Shown: positions 9,569-18,036 of the stretch, piece by piece
How positions within the stretch are numbered: the first letter of the stretch is position 1
Layout: the number at the start of each line of letters is the position of its first letter
Origin: Sphingobacterium rhinopitheci
GTDB lineage: Bacteria; Bacteroidota; Bacteroidia; Sphingobacteriales; Sphingobacteriaceae
Direction of reading: 5' to 3'
DNA: 64,000 nt
Assembly (NCBI RefSeq): GCF_022627575.1
Contig: NZ_JADEYQ010000003.1
Location: 310,001-374,000, forward strand
The notes under the pieces: generated by a model
The model's input: the letters and a program-made list of their open reading frames with translations, nothing else
Told to the model about the DNA's origin: nothing
Database searches by the model: none
Position numbers and translations under genes: made by a program

Positions 9569-10057
9569 ATGAGAAAACTACCAATAATACTAGCGGCCGC
9601 GACCTTGTTTACAAGCTGTGCAAGTCAAACTTTAATTAAATCAAACCCTGAGGGAGCAAAAGTTTTTATTCAAGATGCATATGTGGGTGTGACACCTTTT
9701 GCATACTCAGACACCAAAATTGTTGGAAGTACAACAAACATTAGATTAGAAAAGGAAGGCTATTCTCCTCTTGTCACTACTTTTTCGAGAAATGAAAAAG
9801 CTGATGTAGGAGCTATTATTGGTGGAGTATTTGTATTATTTCCATTCTTATGGACAATGAAATATGACAAAGAGCGGATGTATGACTTGCAGCCAATAGC
9901 TGGAGGAAGTACTAAAGCATCTGATACAACTATTTCAAACAATTCAACATTAAAGGAAAAACTAGAAGAACTAAAAAAACTCTTTGATGATAAGCTTATT
10001 ACTAAAGAAGAATACGAAAAACAAAAAGAAGCACTTTTGAATAAATATGCTTTATAA
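9569..10057 (+). CDS. Lipoprotein with PEGA-like and SHOCT-like domains
   Basis: The protein has 162 residues. A lipoprotein signal peptide ends at the lipobox LFTSC (Cys17). Residues about 25-75 resemble a PEGA domain (NPEGAKVFIQDAYVGVTPF, then RLEKEGY). A hydrophobic stretch near 85-103 (GAIIGGVFVLFPFLW) could insert in a membrane. The C-terminal 30 residues resemble a SHOCT domain (LKKLFDDKLITKEEYEKQK). Such proteins are probable envelope components with no established reaction. It sits between leuC and the methyltransferase with 16- and 35-base gaps, so it is probably co-transcribed, an odd place for an envelope lipoprotein. Confidence 0.75.
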   Translation: MRKLPIILAAATLFTSCASQTLIKSNPEGAKVFIQDAYVGVTPFAYSDTKIVGSTTNIRLEKEGYSPLVTTFSRNEKADVGAIIGGVFVLFPFLWTMKYDKERMYDLQPIAGGSTKASDTTISNNSTLKEKLEELKKLFDDKLITKEEYEKQKEALLNKYAL

Positions 10058-10092
10058 TTTGTTTTTCACTTTTTACTTTTTACATAATCAAA

Positions 10093-10917
10093 ATGTGTCA
10101 AATTTGCCAAACAGTAACAGCAACGGAAAATAAAGTAATAGATCGTGTAGCACAAAATGCCTCTAATATCTTTAGCCAACGTACATTGGAGAAAGATTAT
10201 CGTACGTTGATATCTGCCCTTAAACCTGGTTTACGGGTGTTGGATATCGGCTGTGGCACTGGCGCTATTACCAAAGATATTGCACATATTGTTGGTTCTA
10301 CAGGTTATGTTGTAGGCATTGATAACACAGCTTCATTCATTAGCGAAGGAAAAAGTCTATTTGCAGGTATTCAAAATCTAGAATTAGTACATGCTGATTT
10401 GTTGGATTTCGTAAGCAAAGAGAAATTTGATCTCATCATTTCAGCACGTACTTTCCAATGGATATCAACTATTGATAAAGCTATTGACAAAGTAAAATCA
10501 TTGCTGAAACCTCAGGGCCAGTTATCTATATTGGATTATAACCATGAGATGATCAACTGGAATCCTAAGCCTCCGGTGAGCATGCTACATTTCTATAATA
10601 TGTTTTTGATGTGGCGCAAAGATGCAGGCATGAACAATCGAATCGCTTTTGATATGATTGACATCCTTGAAGAGCACGGTTTTGACCAAGTGGAAGTATT
10701 CAACGCTGACGAACATTATGAGCGTCATTTTCCTGGTCATCTGGAAAATATCAAAATATGGTCCAAAGTAGCCAATTCAAAGCAGATGGTAGACGAAGGA
10801 TACATCAGTGATGCAGCACGATTAGATGCCATAAAAGACTATAATGAATGGGCCGAAAGTGAGGCTATCAGTATGACACTAAAGCTTAGAGAAGTAAGGG
10901 CTATATTAAATTCATAA
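10093..10917 (+). CDS. Class I SAM-dependent methyltransferase
   Basis: This 274-residue protein has the Rossmann SAM-binding motif I VLDIGCGTGAIT near residues 49-60, an acidic GID at the end of strand 2, and a motif similar to post-II regions at ELVHADLLDF. The substrate cannot be read from the sequence. The N-terminus contains a CQIC pair of unknown role. It lies between the PEGA lipoprotein and leuD in the leucine part of the cluster with short gaps, so it should be transcribed with the leu genes. Several small-molecule and biotin- or quinone-type methyltransferases look similar. Confidence 0.8.
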   Translation: MCQICQTVTATENKVIDRVAQNASNIFSQRTLEKDYRTLISALKPGLRVLDIGCGTGAITKDIAHIVGSTGYVVGIDNTASFISEGKSLFAGIQNLELVHADLLDFVSKEKFDLIISARTFQWISTIDKAIDKVKSLLKPQGQLSILDYNHEMINWNPKPPVSMLHFYNMFLMWRKDAGMNNRIAFDMIDILEEHGFDQVEVFNADEHYERHFPGHLENIKIWSKVANSKQMVDEGYISDAARLDAIKDYNEWAESEAISMTLKLREVRAILNS

Positions 10918-10950
10918 GTTTAGATTCAAATAAAATAGAAATTATATTCA

Positions 10951-11553
10951 ATGAAAAAATTTGAAAAATTAAGTTCAAGTGTAGTTCCACTACCCATTGA
11001 AAATATCGATACCGATCAAATCATCCCTGCGCGTTTCTTAAAATCAACGACGCGTGATGGCTTTGGTAACAATTTATTCCGCGATTGGAGATTTGATAGC
11101 GACAATCAGCCCAAAGCTGACTTCGTCATGAATGACCCTAAATATAAAGGACAAATATTAGTTGCCGGTAAAAACTTCGGCTGTGGATCATCGCGCGAGC
11201 ACGCTGCTTGGGCGCTTGAAGACTATGGCTTTACTGTAGTGATAAGTTCTTTCTTTGCTGATATTTTTAAAGGTAATGCCCTTAACAATGGTGTATTGCC
11301 AATAACTGTACCTGATGAATTCTTAGAGAAAATATTTGCGGTAGTTTTTGAAGATCCAAATACAGAGATCGCTGTCGATTTAGAAGCACAAATAGTAACT
11401 ATTGTTGCTACAGGTGACACTTTCGAATTTGAAATTAATCCATACAAAAAATCATGTATGATCAATGGCTATGACGATATCGATTTTATCTTAAGCCATA
11501 AAGCAGAAATTGAAAAATTCGAGCAAACAAGACCATATTCATTTTACAGATAA
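10951..11553 (+). CDS. leuD: 3-isopropylmalate dehydratase, small subunit
   Basis: This is the swivelling domain partner of LeuC. The 200-residue length is normal. Signatures seen are [13 protein letters not shown] near residues 19-31 and [13 protein letters not shown], which forms part of the active site. Its separation from leuC by a lipoprotein and a methyltransferase gene is unusual. Confidence 0.96.
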   Translation: MKKFEKLSSSVVPLPIENIDTDQIIPARFLKSTTRDGFGNNLFRDWRFDSDNQPKADFVMNDPKYKGQILVAGKNFGCGSSREHAAWALEDYGFTVVISSFFADIFKGNALNNGVLPITVPDEFLEKIFAVVFEDPNTEIAVDLEAQIVTIVATGDTFEFEINPYKKSCMINGYDDIDFILSHKAEIEKFEQTRPYSFYR

Positions 11554-11605
11554 ATAGAAAATAATGTCATTCCTCCTATCGTCGGAATGATATAGAAAAA
11601 GAACA

Positions 11606-13072
11606 ATGACAGAACCAGTCGTCCATATCGATAAATTAACAGTTCAATACCCAAATAATGTGGTGTTGCACAACCTTTGTTGGACTATCCATCCGGGGCA
11701 AAATTATCTTATCGGCGGCAGGTCTGGTTCTGGCAAAACTACTTTAGCAAAAGCTATTGCTGGATTAATACCTTCAAATGGAGCTATTAAAATAAATTTT
11801 GACAGCACAAAAAGCATTCCCGCTAAAGTTGTATATATTTCGAACTGGTTTCAGTTTACCAATTTAGAAGGCGACCGCAACTTCTATTACCAACAGCGGT
11901 ACAATCACCACCAAGGGCATGATACCCTGACGGTGAAAGCAGAATTAGAACACTTTGGCGCCAAAGAGAAACTAAACTTCTCGGTCATCGAAGAACGAAT
12001 TAAAGAATTTGGCTTTGAAGATTTTCAAAACGCACAATTGATTGAACTTTCTAGTGGTGAGCACAAAAAACTGCAGTTGATTCGCGGTTTATGGGCCAAG
12101 CCACAGCTGTTAATCATCGACGAGCCCTACACAGGCTTAGATAAAAAGTCACGAACAGTACTCAATAATTGGTTGGATGACTTAGTAAATGAAGGTGTAC
12201 AGCTAATTTTGATTAGCAACGACACACTTTTACCACAATCCATCAACAGTTATGCACATATTGTGGAAAACGTCGTGGAGAATGTGAATTCATCCGCGGA
12301 ATTACTTCAAGATAAAAAACGTCAAAAAAAAGAACTACCTTCATTTTTGAAAGAAGTTCCACAAACAGATTATACAACCGTTGCCGAATTAAACAACATA
12401 TTTGTACGCTACGGCGACAAAGAAGTATTGAAAGATGTTTCATGGAAGATCAATGTCGGCGAAAAGTGGCTATTGCAGGGCGCTAATGGCTCTGGAAAAT
12501 CTACGCTCTTGAGCTTAATCAATGGGGACCATCCACAAGCATATGGCCACGACTTATCCTTATTTGGCCATAAAAGAGGTTCGGGAGAAAGTATCTGGGA
12601 CATTAAGAAAAAAATTGGGATTATATCACCCGAAATGCATTGGTATTTTGACCAGAACGCAACAGTATGGCATACCCTTGCTTCCGGATTTTACGATAGT
12701 ATCGGCTGGTTTGTCGATGTAAAATTCACGGAGAAACAACAAATTGAAGCATTGTTAGATTTTTTTGACCTTACAGCACACAAAGATCAACTGCTTCATA
12801 CCTTACCGCTAGGAAAACAACGCTTAGCATTATTGGCAAGAACGATCATCAAGAACCCTCCTTTGTTGGTACTCGACGAACCTTGCCAAGGCTTGGATAG
12901 TGAACAAGCACAATATTTCAATGATGTAGTAGACGAATTAGCTGCATTTGGTAAGACCCTTATCTATGTAGGGCATTACGAAAGTCAGATTCCGAATTGC
13001 ATCGAACATAGAATTGTATTAGAGAAGGGCACTGTAAAGGCCATAGAAAATATATTAGAAAGCGTAGAATAA
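11606..13072 (+). CDS. Duplicated ABC ATPase, ModF/PhrA-like
   Basis: Two ABC ATPase domains lie in one 488-residue soluble chain with no membrane segments. Domain 1 has Walker A GRSGSGKTT (38-46), signature LSSGEHKK near 150 and Walker B LLIIDEP. Domain 2 has Walker A GANGSGKST near 293, a degenerate signature LPLGKQR near 400 and Walker B LLVLDEP near 423. The architecture and the SIWDIKKKIG block resemble E. coli ModF, once called photorepair protein PhrA, whose function is unsettled. It lies between leuD and leuB and ends three bases before leuB. A 9-bp inverted repeat at 11565-11592 precedes it. A transport role is not supported by neighbours. Confidence 0.85.
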   Translation: MTEPVVHIDKLTVQYPNNVVLHNLCWTIHPGQNYLIGGRSGSGKTTLAKAIAGLIPSNGAIKINFDSTKSIPAKVVYISNWFQFTNLEGDRNFYYQQRYNHHQGHDTLTVKAELEHFGAKEKLNFSVIEERIKEFGFEDFQNAQLIELSSGEHKKLQLIRGLWAKPQLLIIDEPYTGLDKKSRTVLNNWLDDLVNEGVQLILISNDTLLPQSINSYAHIVENVVENVNSSAELLQDKKRQKKELPSFLKEVPQTDYTTVAELNNIFVRYGDKEVLKDVSWKINVGEKWLLQGANGSGKSTLLSLINGDHPQAYGHDLSLFGHKRGSGESIWDIKKKIGIISPEMHWYFDQNATVWHTLASGFYDSIGWFVDVKFTEKQQIEALLDFFDLTAHKDQLLHTLPLGKQRLALLARTIIKNPPLLVLDEPCQGLDSEQAQYFNDVVDELAAFGKTLIYVGHYESQIPNCIEHRIVLEKGTVKAIENILESVE

Positions 13073-13075
13073 CAG

Positions 13076-14149
13076 ATGAAAAAAAATATTCTAATCATTC
13101 CAGGTGATGGAATTGGACAAGAAGTTACCACTTGGGGAAAGCAAGCATTACAAACTATTGCTCAAAAATATAACCATGAGTTTATTTTTGATGAAGCGAT
13201 TATGGGACATACAGCTATAGAGGCTACGGGCAATCCATTGCCTGATGAGACATTAGAAAAAGCTAAAGCTGCAGACGCTATCCTATTTGGTGCTATTGGT
13301 CATGCCAAATATGACAATGATCCTTCAGCAAAAGTACGTCCTGAGCAAGGTTTATTGAAAATACGTAAGGAATTAGGCCTATACGCTAACTTGCGTCCTA
13401 TTTTATTATTTGACGAATTATTAGATGCGTCAAGCTTAAAACCTGAAGTATTACGTGGAACAGATATCTTGTTCTTCCGTGAATTGACTGGTGATGTTTA
13501 TTTTGGCGAGAAAAAACGCAATGAAGACAACACATTCGCTTCGGATTTGATGAACTACCACCGCTACGAAGTAGAGCGTATCGCACGCAAAGCATATGAA
13601 GCAGCACGTACGCGTGGCAAGAAATTATGCTCTGTAGATAAAGCAAATGTATTGGAGACATCTCGCTTGTGGAGAGAAGTAGTTCAAGAATTGGCTAAAG
13701 AATATAGCGATGTAGAAACAGAGCACATGTTTATCGATAATGCAGCCATGCAATTGGTGAAAAATCCAAAGAAATTTGATGTCGTATTGACGGCGAATTT
13801 ATTTGGTGATATCTTAACAGATGAAGCTTCACAAATAGCAGGATCGATGGGGATGTTAGCATCTGCTTCTATCGGTGATAGTACAGGATTTTTTGAGCCT
13901 ATCCACGGTTCGGCACACGATATAGCAGGGCAAAATAAAGCCAATCCTTTGGCTTCAATCTTATCTGCTGCTTTATTATTAGATATCGCTTTTGGCCTAC
14001 AAGAAGAAGCTAAAGCATTAACTACCGCTGTCGCTGATACGTTGAAAGCAGGCTGGAGAACGGGCGATATTGCAAATGCCGAAACTGCTACAGACATGAT
14101 TTTAGGAACCAACGAAATGGGTGCTAAAGTATTAGAGTTTATTAAATAA
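13076..14149 (+). CDS. leuB: 3-isopropylmalate dehydrogenase
   Basis: This enzyme oxidises and decarboxylates 3-isopropylmalate to 2-oxoisocaproate with NAD+. The 357-residue protein has the N-terminal IPGDGIGQEV block, RPEQGLLKIRKELGLYANLRP with the substrate-binding arginines, the SVDKANVLETSRLWREV segment with catalytic Lys, and Mg-binding aspartates in NLFGDILTDEAS. The adenosine-binding GSAHDIAGQNKANP motif suggests NAD+ preference. It starts three bases after the ModF-like gene, implying coupled translation. Confidence 0.97.
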   Translation: MKKNILIIPGDGIGQEVTTWGKQALQTIAQKYNHEFIFDEAIMGHTAIEATGNPLPDETLEKAKAADAILFGAIGHAKYDNDPSAKVRPEQGLLKIRKELGLYANLRPILLFDELLDASSLKPEVLRGTDILFFRELTGDVYFGEKKRNEDNTFASDLMNYHRYEVERIARKAYEAARTRGKKLCSVDKANVLETSRLWREVVQELAKEYSDVETEHMFIDNAAMQLVKNPKKFDVVLTANLFGDILTDEASQIAGSMGMLASASIGDSTGFFEPIHGSAHDIAGQNKANPLASILSAALLLDIAFGLQEEAKALTTAVADTLKAGWRTGDIANAETATDMILGTNEMGAKVLEFIK

Positions 14150-14185
14150 GAAAAAATCAAGGTATAAACATAAAATAATTAAACT

Positions 14186-15340
14186 ATGTTACACGATCCT
14201 AATCACTTATATATTTTCGACACTACACTACGCGATGGTGAGCAAGTACCAGGATGTCAATTAACGACACCTGAGAAAATCGAAATTGCTAAAGATTTAG
14301 AACGTTTAGGGGTAGATGTTATTGAAGCAGGTTTCCCTGTTTCTAGCCCTGGCGATTTTCAATCTGTAGTCGAATTATCTAAAGCCGTGAATGATGTTAT
14401 TATCTGTGCCTTGACACGTGCTAATAAAAATGATATCGACGTCGCTGCAGAAGCCCTAAAATATGCAAAAAGACCACGTATACATACAGGTATAGGTGCC
14501 TCTGACTTACATATTCAATACAAATTCAGTAGTACTCGCGAAGAAATTCTAGAAAGAGCTGTTGCTGCTGTTAAACATGCAAAATCTTATGTAGAGGATG
14601 TAGAGTTCTATGCTGAAGATGCAGGACGTGCTGATTTAGCATATTTGGCACAAATGGTCGAAGCTGTAATTGCTGCAGGTGCTACTGTTGTGAATATTCC
14701 CGATACTAACGGTTACTGTTTACCAGATCAATACGGTTCTAAAATAAAATACTTGAAAGAGCATGTTAAAAATATCGATCAAGCAATTATTTCGGCCCAC
14801 TGTCACAATGATTTAGGTTTAGCGACAGCAAACTCTATTGCTGCAGTACAAAATGGTGCACGTCAAATCGAATGTACAATCAACGGTATTGGTGAACGTG
14901 CAGGTAACACTTCATTAGAAGAGGTAGCTATGATATTGAAAGTACACAACCAAGCTTTTGGTGGCCTAAAATCGAATATTGATAGTAAAATGTTCACGTA
15001 TATGTCACGCAAAATTGCAGACATGATGAATATGCCTGTACAACCTAATAAAGCTATTGTAGGTCGCAATGCTTTCGCACATAGCTCGGGTATCCATCAA
15101 GATGGTTTCTTGAAACACCGTGAAACATACGAGATCATCCGTCCAGAAGATGTCGGTTTGGATGAAGCTGATATTATCTTGACAGCACGTTCGGGTCGTC
15201 ATGCCTTAAAGCATCACTTAGAACGTTTGGGATACACTCTAGAAAAAGAAGCTTTAGCGGATGCCTATACTCGTTTCTTAACAATAGCGGATGCAAAAAA
15301 AGATATTACTGATGAAGATTTATTGACATTAGTAAAATAA
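14186..15340 (+). CDS. leuA: 2-isopropylmalate synthase lacking the C-terminal regulatory domain
   Basis: This TIM-barrel enzyme condenses acetyl-CoA with 2-oxoisovalerate, the committed step of leucine synthesis. The metal and substrate motif [12 protein letters not shown] (residues about 10-21) and the second-metal motif [11 protein letters not shown] are intact, as is the NGIGERAGN block. At 384 residues it ends soon after the catalytic barrel and linker, whereas E. coli LeuA is about 520 residues with a leucine-binding dimer domain. The frame ends in a clean stop with no downstream remnant, so the short form is probably native. Homocitrate or citramalate synthases are alternatives, but the leu context favours LeuA. 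Confidence 0.92.
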   Translation: MLHDPNHLYIFDTTLRDGEQVPGCQLTTPEKIEIAKDLERLGVDVIEAGFPVSSPGDFQSVVELSKAVNDVIICALTRANKNDIDVAAEALKYAKRPRIHTGIGASDLHIQYKFSSTREEILERAVAAVKHAKSYVEDVEFYAEDAGRADLAYLAQMVEAVIAAGATVVNIPDTNGYCLPDQYGSKIKYLKEHVKNIDQAIISAHCHNDLGLATANSIAAVQNGARQIECTINGIGERAGNTSLEEVAMILKVHNQAFGGLKSNIDSKMFTYMSRKIADMMNMPVQPNKAIVGRNAFAHSSGIHQDGFLKHRETYEIIRPEDVGLDEADIILTARSGRHALKHHLERLGYTLEKEALADAYTRFLTIADAKKDITDEDLLTLVK

Positions 15341-15348
15341 TATATTCG

Positions 15349-15398
15349 ATCCTCCGACCTTTAGACAAATATCATTATACCCCTATAGATCGGAGGAT
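15349..15398 (+). other. Intercistronic inverted repeat between leuA and ilvA
   Basis: A 9-bp perfect stem (ATCCTCCGA with TCGGAGGAT) encloses a 32-base loop that is largely AT-rich. No T-run follows. It may be an mRNA-processing or attenuating element in the 123-base gap before ilvA; no function is shown. Confidence 0.5.
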
Positions 15399-15463
15399 TA
15401 ACCACATTGATTGGAATAAATACAATCAATAATCACCTAAACAAACTGGAAAGGAATTAATTC

Positions 15464-16717
15464 ATGAGCTTAGATCTTACATCCTTAACACTTGATTCTT
15501 TTCAAGCCAAAGAAAGAATTAAAAATATAGTAACACGCACTCCTCTTCAATACAATATACACCTTTCCGAAAAATATGGTGCTGAGGTATACTTGAAGCG
15601 TGAAGACTTGCAAGTGGTACGTTCGTACAAATTACGTGGTGCCTTCAACAAAATATCAAGCTTGACAGACGATCAACGTGCGCGTGGTGTCGTATGTGCA
15701 AGTGCTGGTAACCATGCGCAAGGTGTAGCATTATCATGTAAAAAACTAGATATCAAAGGCGTAATATTTATGCCTGGCCCAACACCACGTCAAAAGATAA
15801 CACAAACAGAGATGTGGGGCAATGGCAATATCGAGATTATTCTCATTGGCGATACTTTTGATGATTGTCAAAAAGCAGCTTTAACATATACCGAAGAGCA
15901 CAACATGACATTCATCCCTCCTTTTGACGACCTACAGATCATCGAAGGGCAAGGAACGGTAGCCGTAGAGATCCTCGAAGACTTACCACATGTAGATGCT
16001 GTAATCGTACCTATCGGTGGCGGTGGCTTGTCATCAGGCTTAAGCTATCATTTCAGTAAACATGCGCCAAATACAAAAATATATGGTGTCGAGCCCGAAG
16101 GTGCTCCTTCTATGCAAGCAGCTATCGCAAATGGCGGGCCTATAGAATTAGAAACGATAAACAAATTTGTAGATGGTGCGGCAGTAAAGAAAATTGGGGC
16201 TTTGACCTATGAGATTAGTTCCCAATTATTAACGTCTGTAAAATCAATACCCGAAGGAAAGATCTGTACGACGATACTAGAATTGTACAATAAAGATGCT
16301 ATTGTCGCTGAACCAGCTGGAGCATTATCTATTGCGGCATTGGAATTCCACAAAGATGAAATAAAAGGCAAAAAAGTGGTATGTATCGTGTCAGGTGGCA
16401 ATAATGACATCGATCGTATGAGTGAAATCAAAGAGATGTCTTTATTGTATGAAGGCTTCAAGCATTATTTTATAGTACGCTTCCCACAAAGACCTGGTGC
16501 ATTACGTCTATTGGTAACTGAGGTATTAGGTCCTAAAGATGACATCACTAGATTTGAATATATCAAGAAAACAGAACGCGAGCGTGGTCCTGCATTGATT
16601 GGAGTAGAATTGAATAGTCCGAAAGATTATGCGCCATTGATCGAACGCCTGAAAGAATATAAATTTGAATTTATAGAACTCAACAAAGACCAAACATTAT
16701 TTGAATACTTGGTATAA
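15464..16717 (+). CDS. ilvA: Threonine ammonia-lyase (biosynthetic threonine dehydratase)
   Basis: This PLP enzyme deaminates threonine to 2-oxobutanoate, feeding isoleucine synthesis. The PLP lysine is in SYKLRGAFNK (about residue 55), and the phosphate-binding glycine loop is PIGGGGLSSG. It has 417 residues, with one ACT-like C-terminal segment (IVRFPQRPGALRLLV). The E. coli enzyme has about 514 residues and two ACT-like repeats, so feedback by isoleucine may differ. It is the last gene of the cluster and ends at a strong terminator. Confidence 0.95.
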   Translation: MSLDLTSLTLDSFQAKERIKNIVTRTPLQYNIHLSEKYGAEVYLKREDLQVVRSYKLRGAFNKISSLTDDQRARGVVCASAGNHAQGVALSCKKLDIKGVIFMPGPTPRQKITQTEMWGNGNIEIILIGDTFDDCQKAALTYTEEHNMTFIPPFDDLQIIEGQGTVAVEILEDLPHVDAVIVPIGGGGLSSGLSYHFSKHAPNTKIYGVEPEGAPSMQAAIANGGPIELETINKFVDGAAVKKIGALTYEISSQLLTSVKSIPEGKICTTILELYNKDAIVAEPAGALSIAALEFHKDEIKGKKVVCIVSGGNNDIDRMSEIKEMSLLYEGFKHYFIVRFPQRPGALRLLVTEVLGPKDDITRFEYIKKTERERGPALIGVELNSPKDYAPLIERLKEYKFEFIELNKDQTLFEYLV

Positions 16718-16718
16718 T

Positions 16719-16759
16719 AAAACAACTCCCTTAAGCAAGAAACTTAAGGGAGTTGTTTT
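16719..16759. terminator. Bidirectional terminator between ilvA and the NAD(P)-binding gene
   Basis: A 17-bp perfect stem with a 7-base loop (16736-16742) begins with AAAA and ends with TTTT, so it can act on both strands. It lies between the convergent ilvA stop at 16717 and the minus-strand stop at 16763. Confidence 0.93.
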
Positions 16760-16762
16760 ATA

Positions 16763-17413
16763 CTAATAAGCTGCTGTAAAACGCTGCTTGATATGTTTTG
16801 CCTGCTCTACCTCATCAGCTATCACTACCGCAACATCTTCAACCGAAAGGATACTACGCCCATCATCATCAACTACAGGAAAATCAGTACCTAATCTATA
16901 AACACCTTTTCTCACGCCCGAAGTACCTTGGTGCATCTCTGGTGCTGGCGAGAAAAATGTCCAATCTAACACCGTATTTTCCTTTAATATATTCAAGTAA
17001 TCACGCGCCGCTAATGCGCCCGGCTTGATAGCTGCCGGAAATTCTGGCGTATCTACAATTTGTATATCTGCAGTCGCCTGCAAACTGCCGGCTCCACCTA
17101 TTACAATAAGGCGTTTTACGCCTGCTTTCTCCACCGCTGCTTCGATCGCTTTAGCACCTTTTATAAAGTCTGTATAGATATTAGGATTTATCCATCCTGC
17201 ATTATAAGCACTAACCACTACATCAATATCTTGTAGATTTGAGGCCAATGTATCTGTATCATTTACGTCCATTGCAATAGCCTCTACTGTAGCTAAAGCT
17301 GGTACTTTAGTGATATCACGTGCAAATGCTTTAACCTCATGCTGACGATCGGTCAATTCTTTTAAAATCTGTGCGCCTACAAACCCTGTGGCTCCTATTA
17401 CTGCTACTTTCAT
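16763..17413 (-). CDS. NAD(P)-binding atypical SDR / NmrA-like protein
   Basis: This 216-residue Rossmann-fold protein starts with the dinucleotide motif GATGFVG (residues 8-14), followed by RDITK, whose Arg fits NADP(H) binding. The overall pattern (DIDVVVSAYNAG, then KRLIVIGGAGSL) resembles YwnB-like atypical short-chain dehydrogenases. These often lack the classical YxxxK pair and may act as redox sensors or reductases; no substrate can be named. It lies downstream of an Rrf2 regulator, with a 19-bp dyad 18 bases upstream of its ATG, so it is probably the regulator's target. Confidence 0.83.
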   Translation of the reverse strand: MKVAVIGATGFVGAQILKELTDRQHEVKAFARDITKVPALATVEAIAMDVNDTDTLASNLQDIDVVVSAYNAGWINPNIYTDFIKGAKAIEAAVEKAGVKRLIVIGGAGSLQATADIQIVDTPEFPAAIKPGALAARDYLNILKENTVLDWTFFSPAPEMHQGTSGVRKGVYRLGTDFPVVDDDGRSILSVEDVAVVIADEVEQAKHIKQRFTAAY

Positions 17414-17430
17414 ATTGTTAAGTTTTAAAA

Positions 17431-17449
17431 TGTAACAAATATTATTACA
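17431..17449. promoter_or_regulatory. Candidate Rrf2 operator upstream of the NAD(P)-binding gene
   Basis: TGTAACAAATATTATTACA is an imperfect dyad with 7 of 9 pairs matching. It is identical at 17 of 19 positions to the site at 17917-17935 upstream of the Rrf2 gene. Size and dyad form fit Rrf2-family operators, but binding is inferred. Confidence 0.65.
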
Positions 17450-17468
17450 TTATTGTTTAAATTTTTTG

Positions 17469-17876
17469 TTAAACTATTTGAGCTGCAAAATCAGCTAATG
17501 ATTGCTTATTTAAAGTAAGGATCAATGCATTATCTGCCTGATAAAACAAAGATTGCAATTTGCTATTCATTTGTTTGCCTATAGGACATGCTGGATTGGG
17601 ATGATTCATACGCCCTAATGTATTCTCTTGATTCACCAATTTATACAACTCGCCCATATGTATACAGGTCGGATCCTTTAACAAGGACAAACCACCTTCT
17701 TTTCCTTTTTTTGATAAAACCAACCCAGCTTCACGCAATACTTTAAGCTCACGACGCACCACGACGGGGTTTACATTGATACTACCTGCTATAAATTCTG
17801 AAGTGATAAACTCTCCTCTAAATTTATCCAACAAAACCAATATATGCACAGCCGTAGCAAATCTTAAATTATTCAT
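17469..17876 (-). CDS. Rrf2-family transcriptional regulator (YwnA-like)
   Basis: This is a winged-helix regulator of 135 residues from the ATG at 17876. The frame extends to a TTG at 17897, but the ATG fits the domain start (NNLRFATAVHILVLL). The recognition-helix region NVNPVVVRRELKVLREAGLV and the wing KKGKEGGLSLL are clear. It lacks the three-cysteine cluster of IscR/NsrR and has a single Cys in NPACPIG, so an iron-sulfur cofactor is unlikely; a thiol switch is possible. A candidate operator lies 41 bases upstream of the start and a second copy before the next gene, which suggests autoregulation. Confidence 0.87.
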   Translation of the reverse strand: MNNLRFATAVHILVLLDKFRGEFITSEFIAGSINVNPVVVRRELKVLREAGLVLSKKGKEGGLSLLKDPTCIHMGELYKLVNQENTLGRMNHPNPACPIGKQMNSKLQSLFYQADNALILTLNKQSLADFAAQIV

Positions 17877-17916
17877 CTCTCTATTCTTACAAAACAAAGT
17901 TAGTAAACCTCCTTAA

Positions 17917-17935
17917 TGTAACAAAATTTATTACA
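17917..17935. promoter_or_regulatory. Candidate autoregulatory Rrf2 operator
   Basis: TGTAACAAAATTTATTACA is a 19-bp dyad with 8 of 9 pairs matching. It is nearly the same as the site at 17431-17449. It lies just upstream of the Rrf2 gene on the minus strand. Confidence 0.68.
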
Positions 17936-17976
17936 TAAAAAATCACTGTATTACCCTAAAATGATAATTACCTAAC

Positions 17977-18010
17977 TAAAAAAGCAGAACCTCCGAAGAG
18001 ATTCTGCTTT
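17977..18010 (-). terminator. Intrinsic terminator after the DASS transporter gene
   Basis: On the minus strand a 9-bp stem (AAAGCAGAA with TTCTGCTTT), plus inner CTC/GAG pairs, runs into a T-tract. It lies 27 bases after the stop of the minus-strand gene at 18037 and ends the sdh-porin-DASS unit. Confidence 0.85.
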
Positions 18011-18036
18011 ATAATAATCCAACTTTAGTATTGTAA

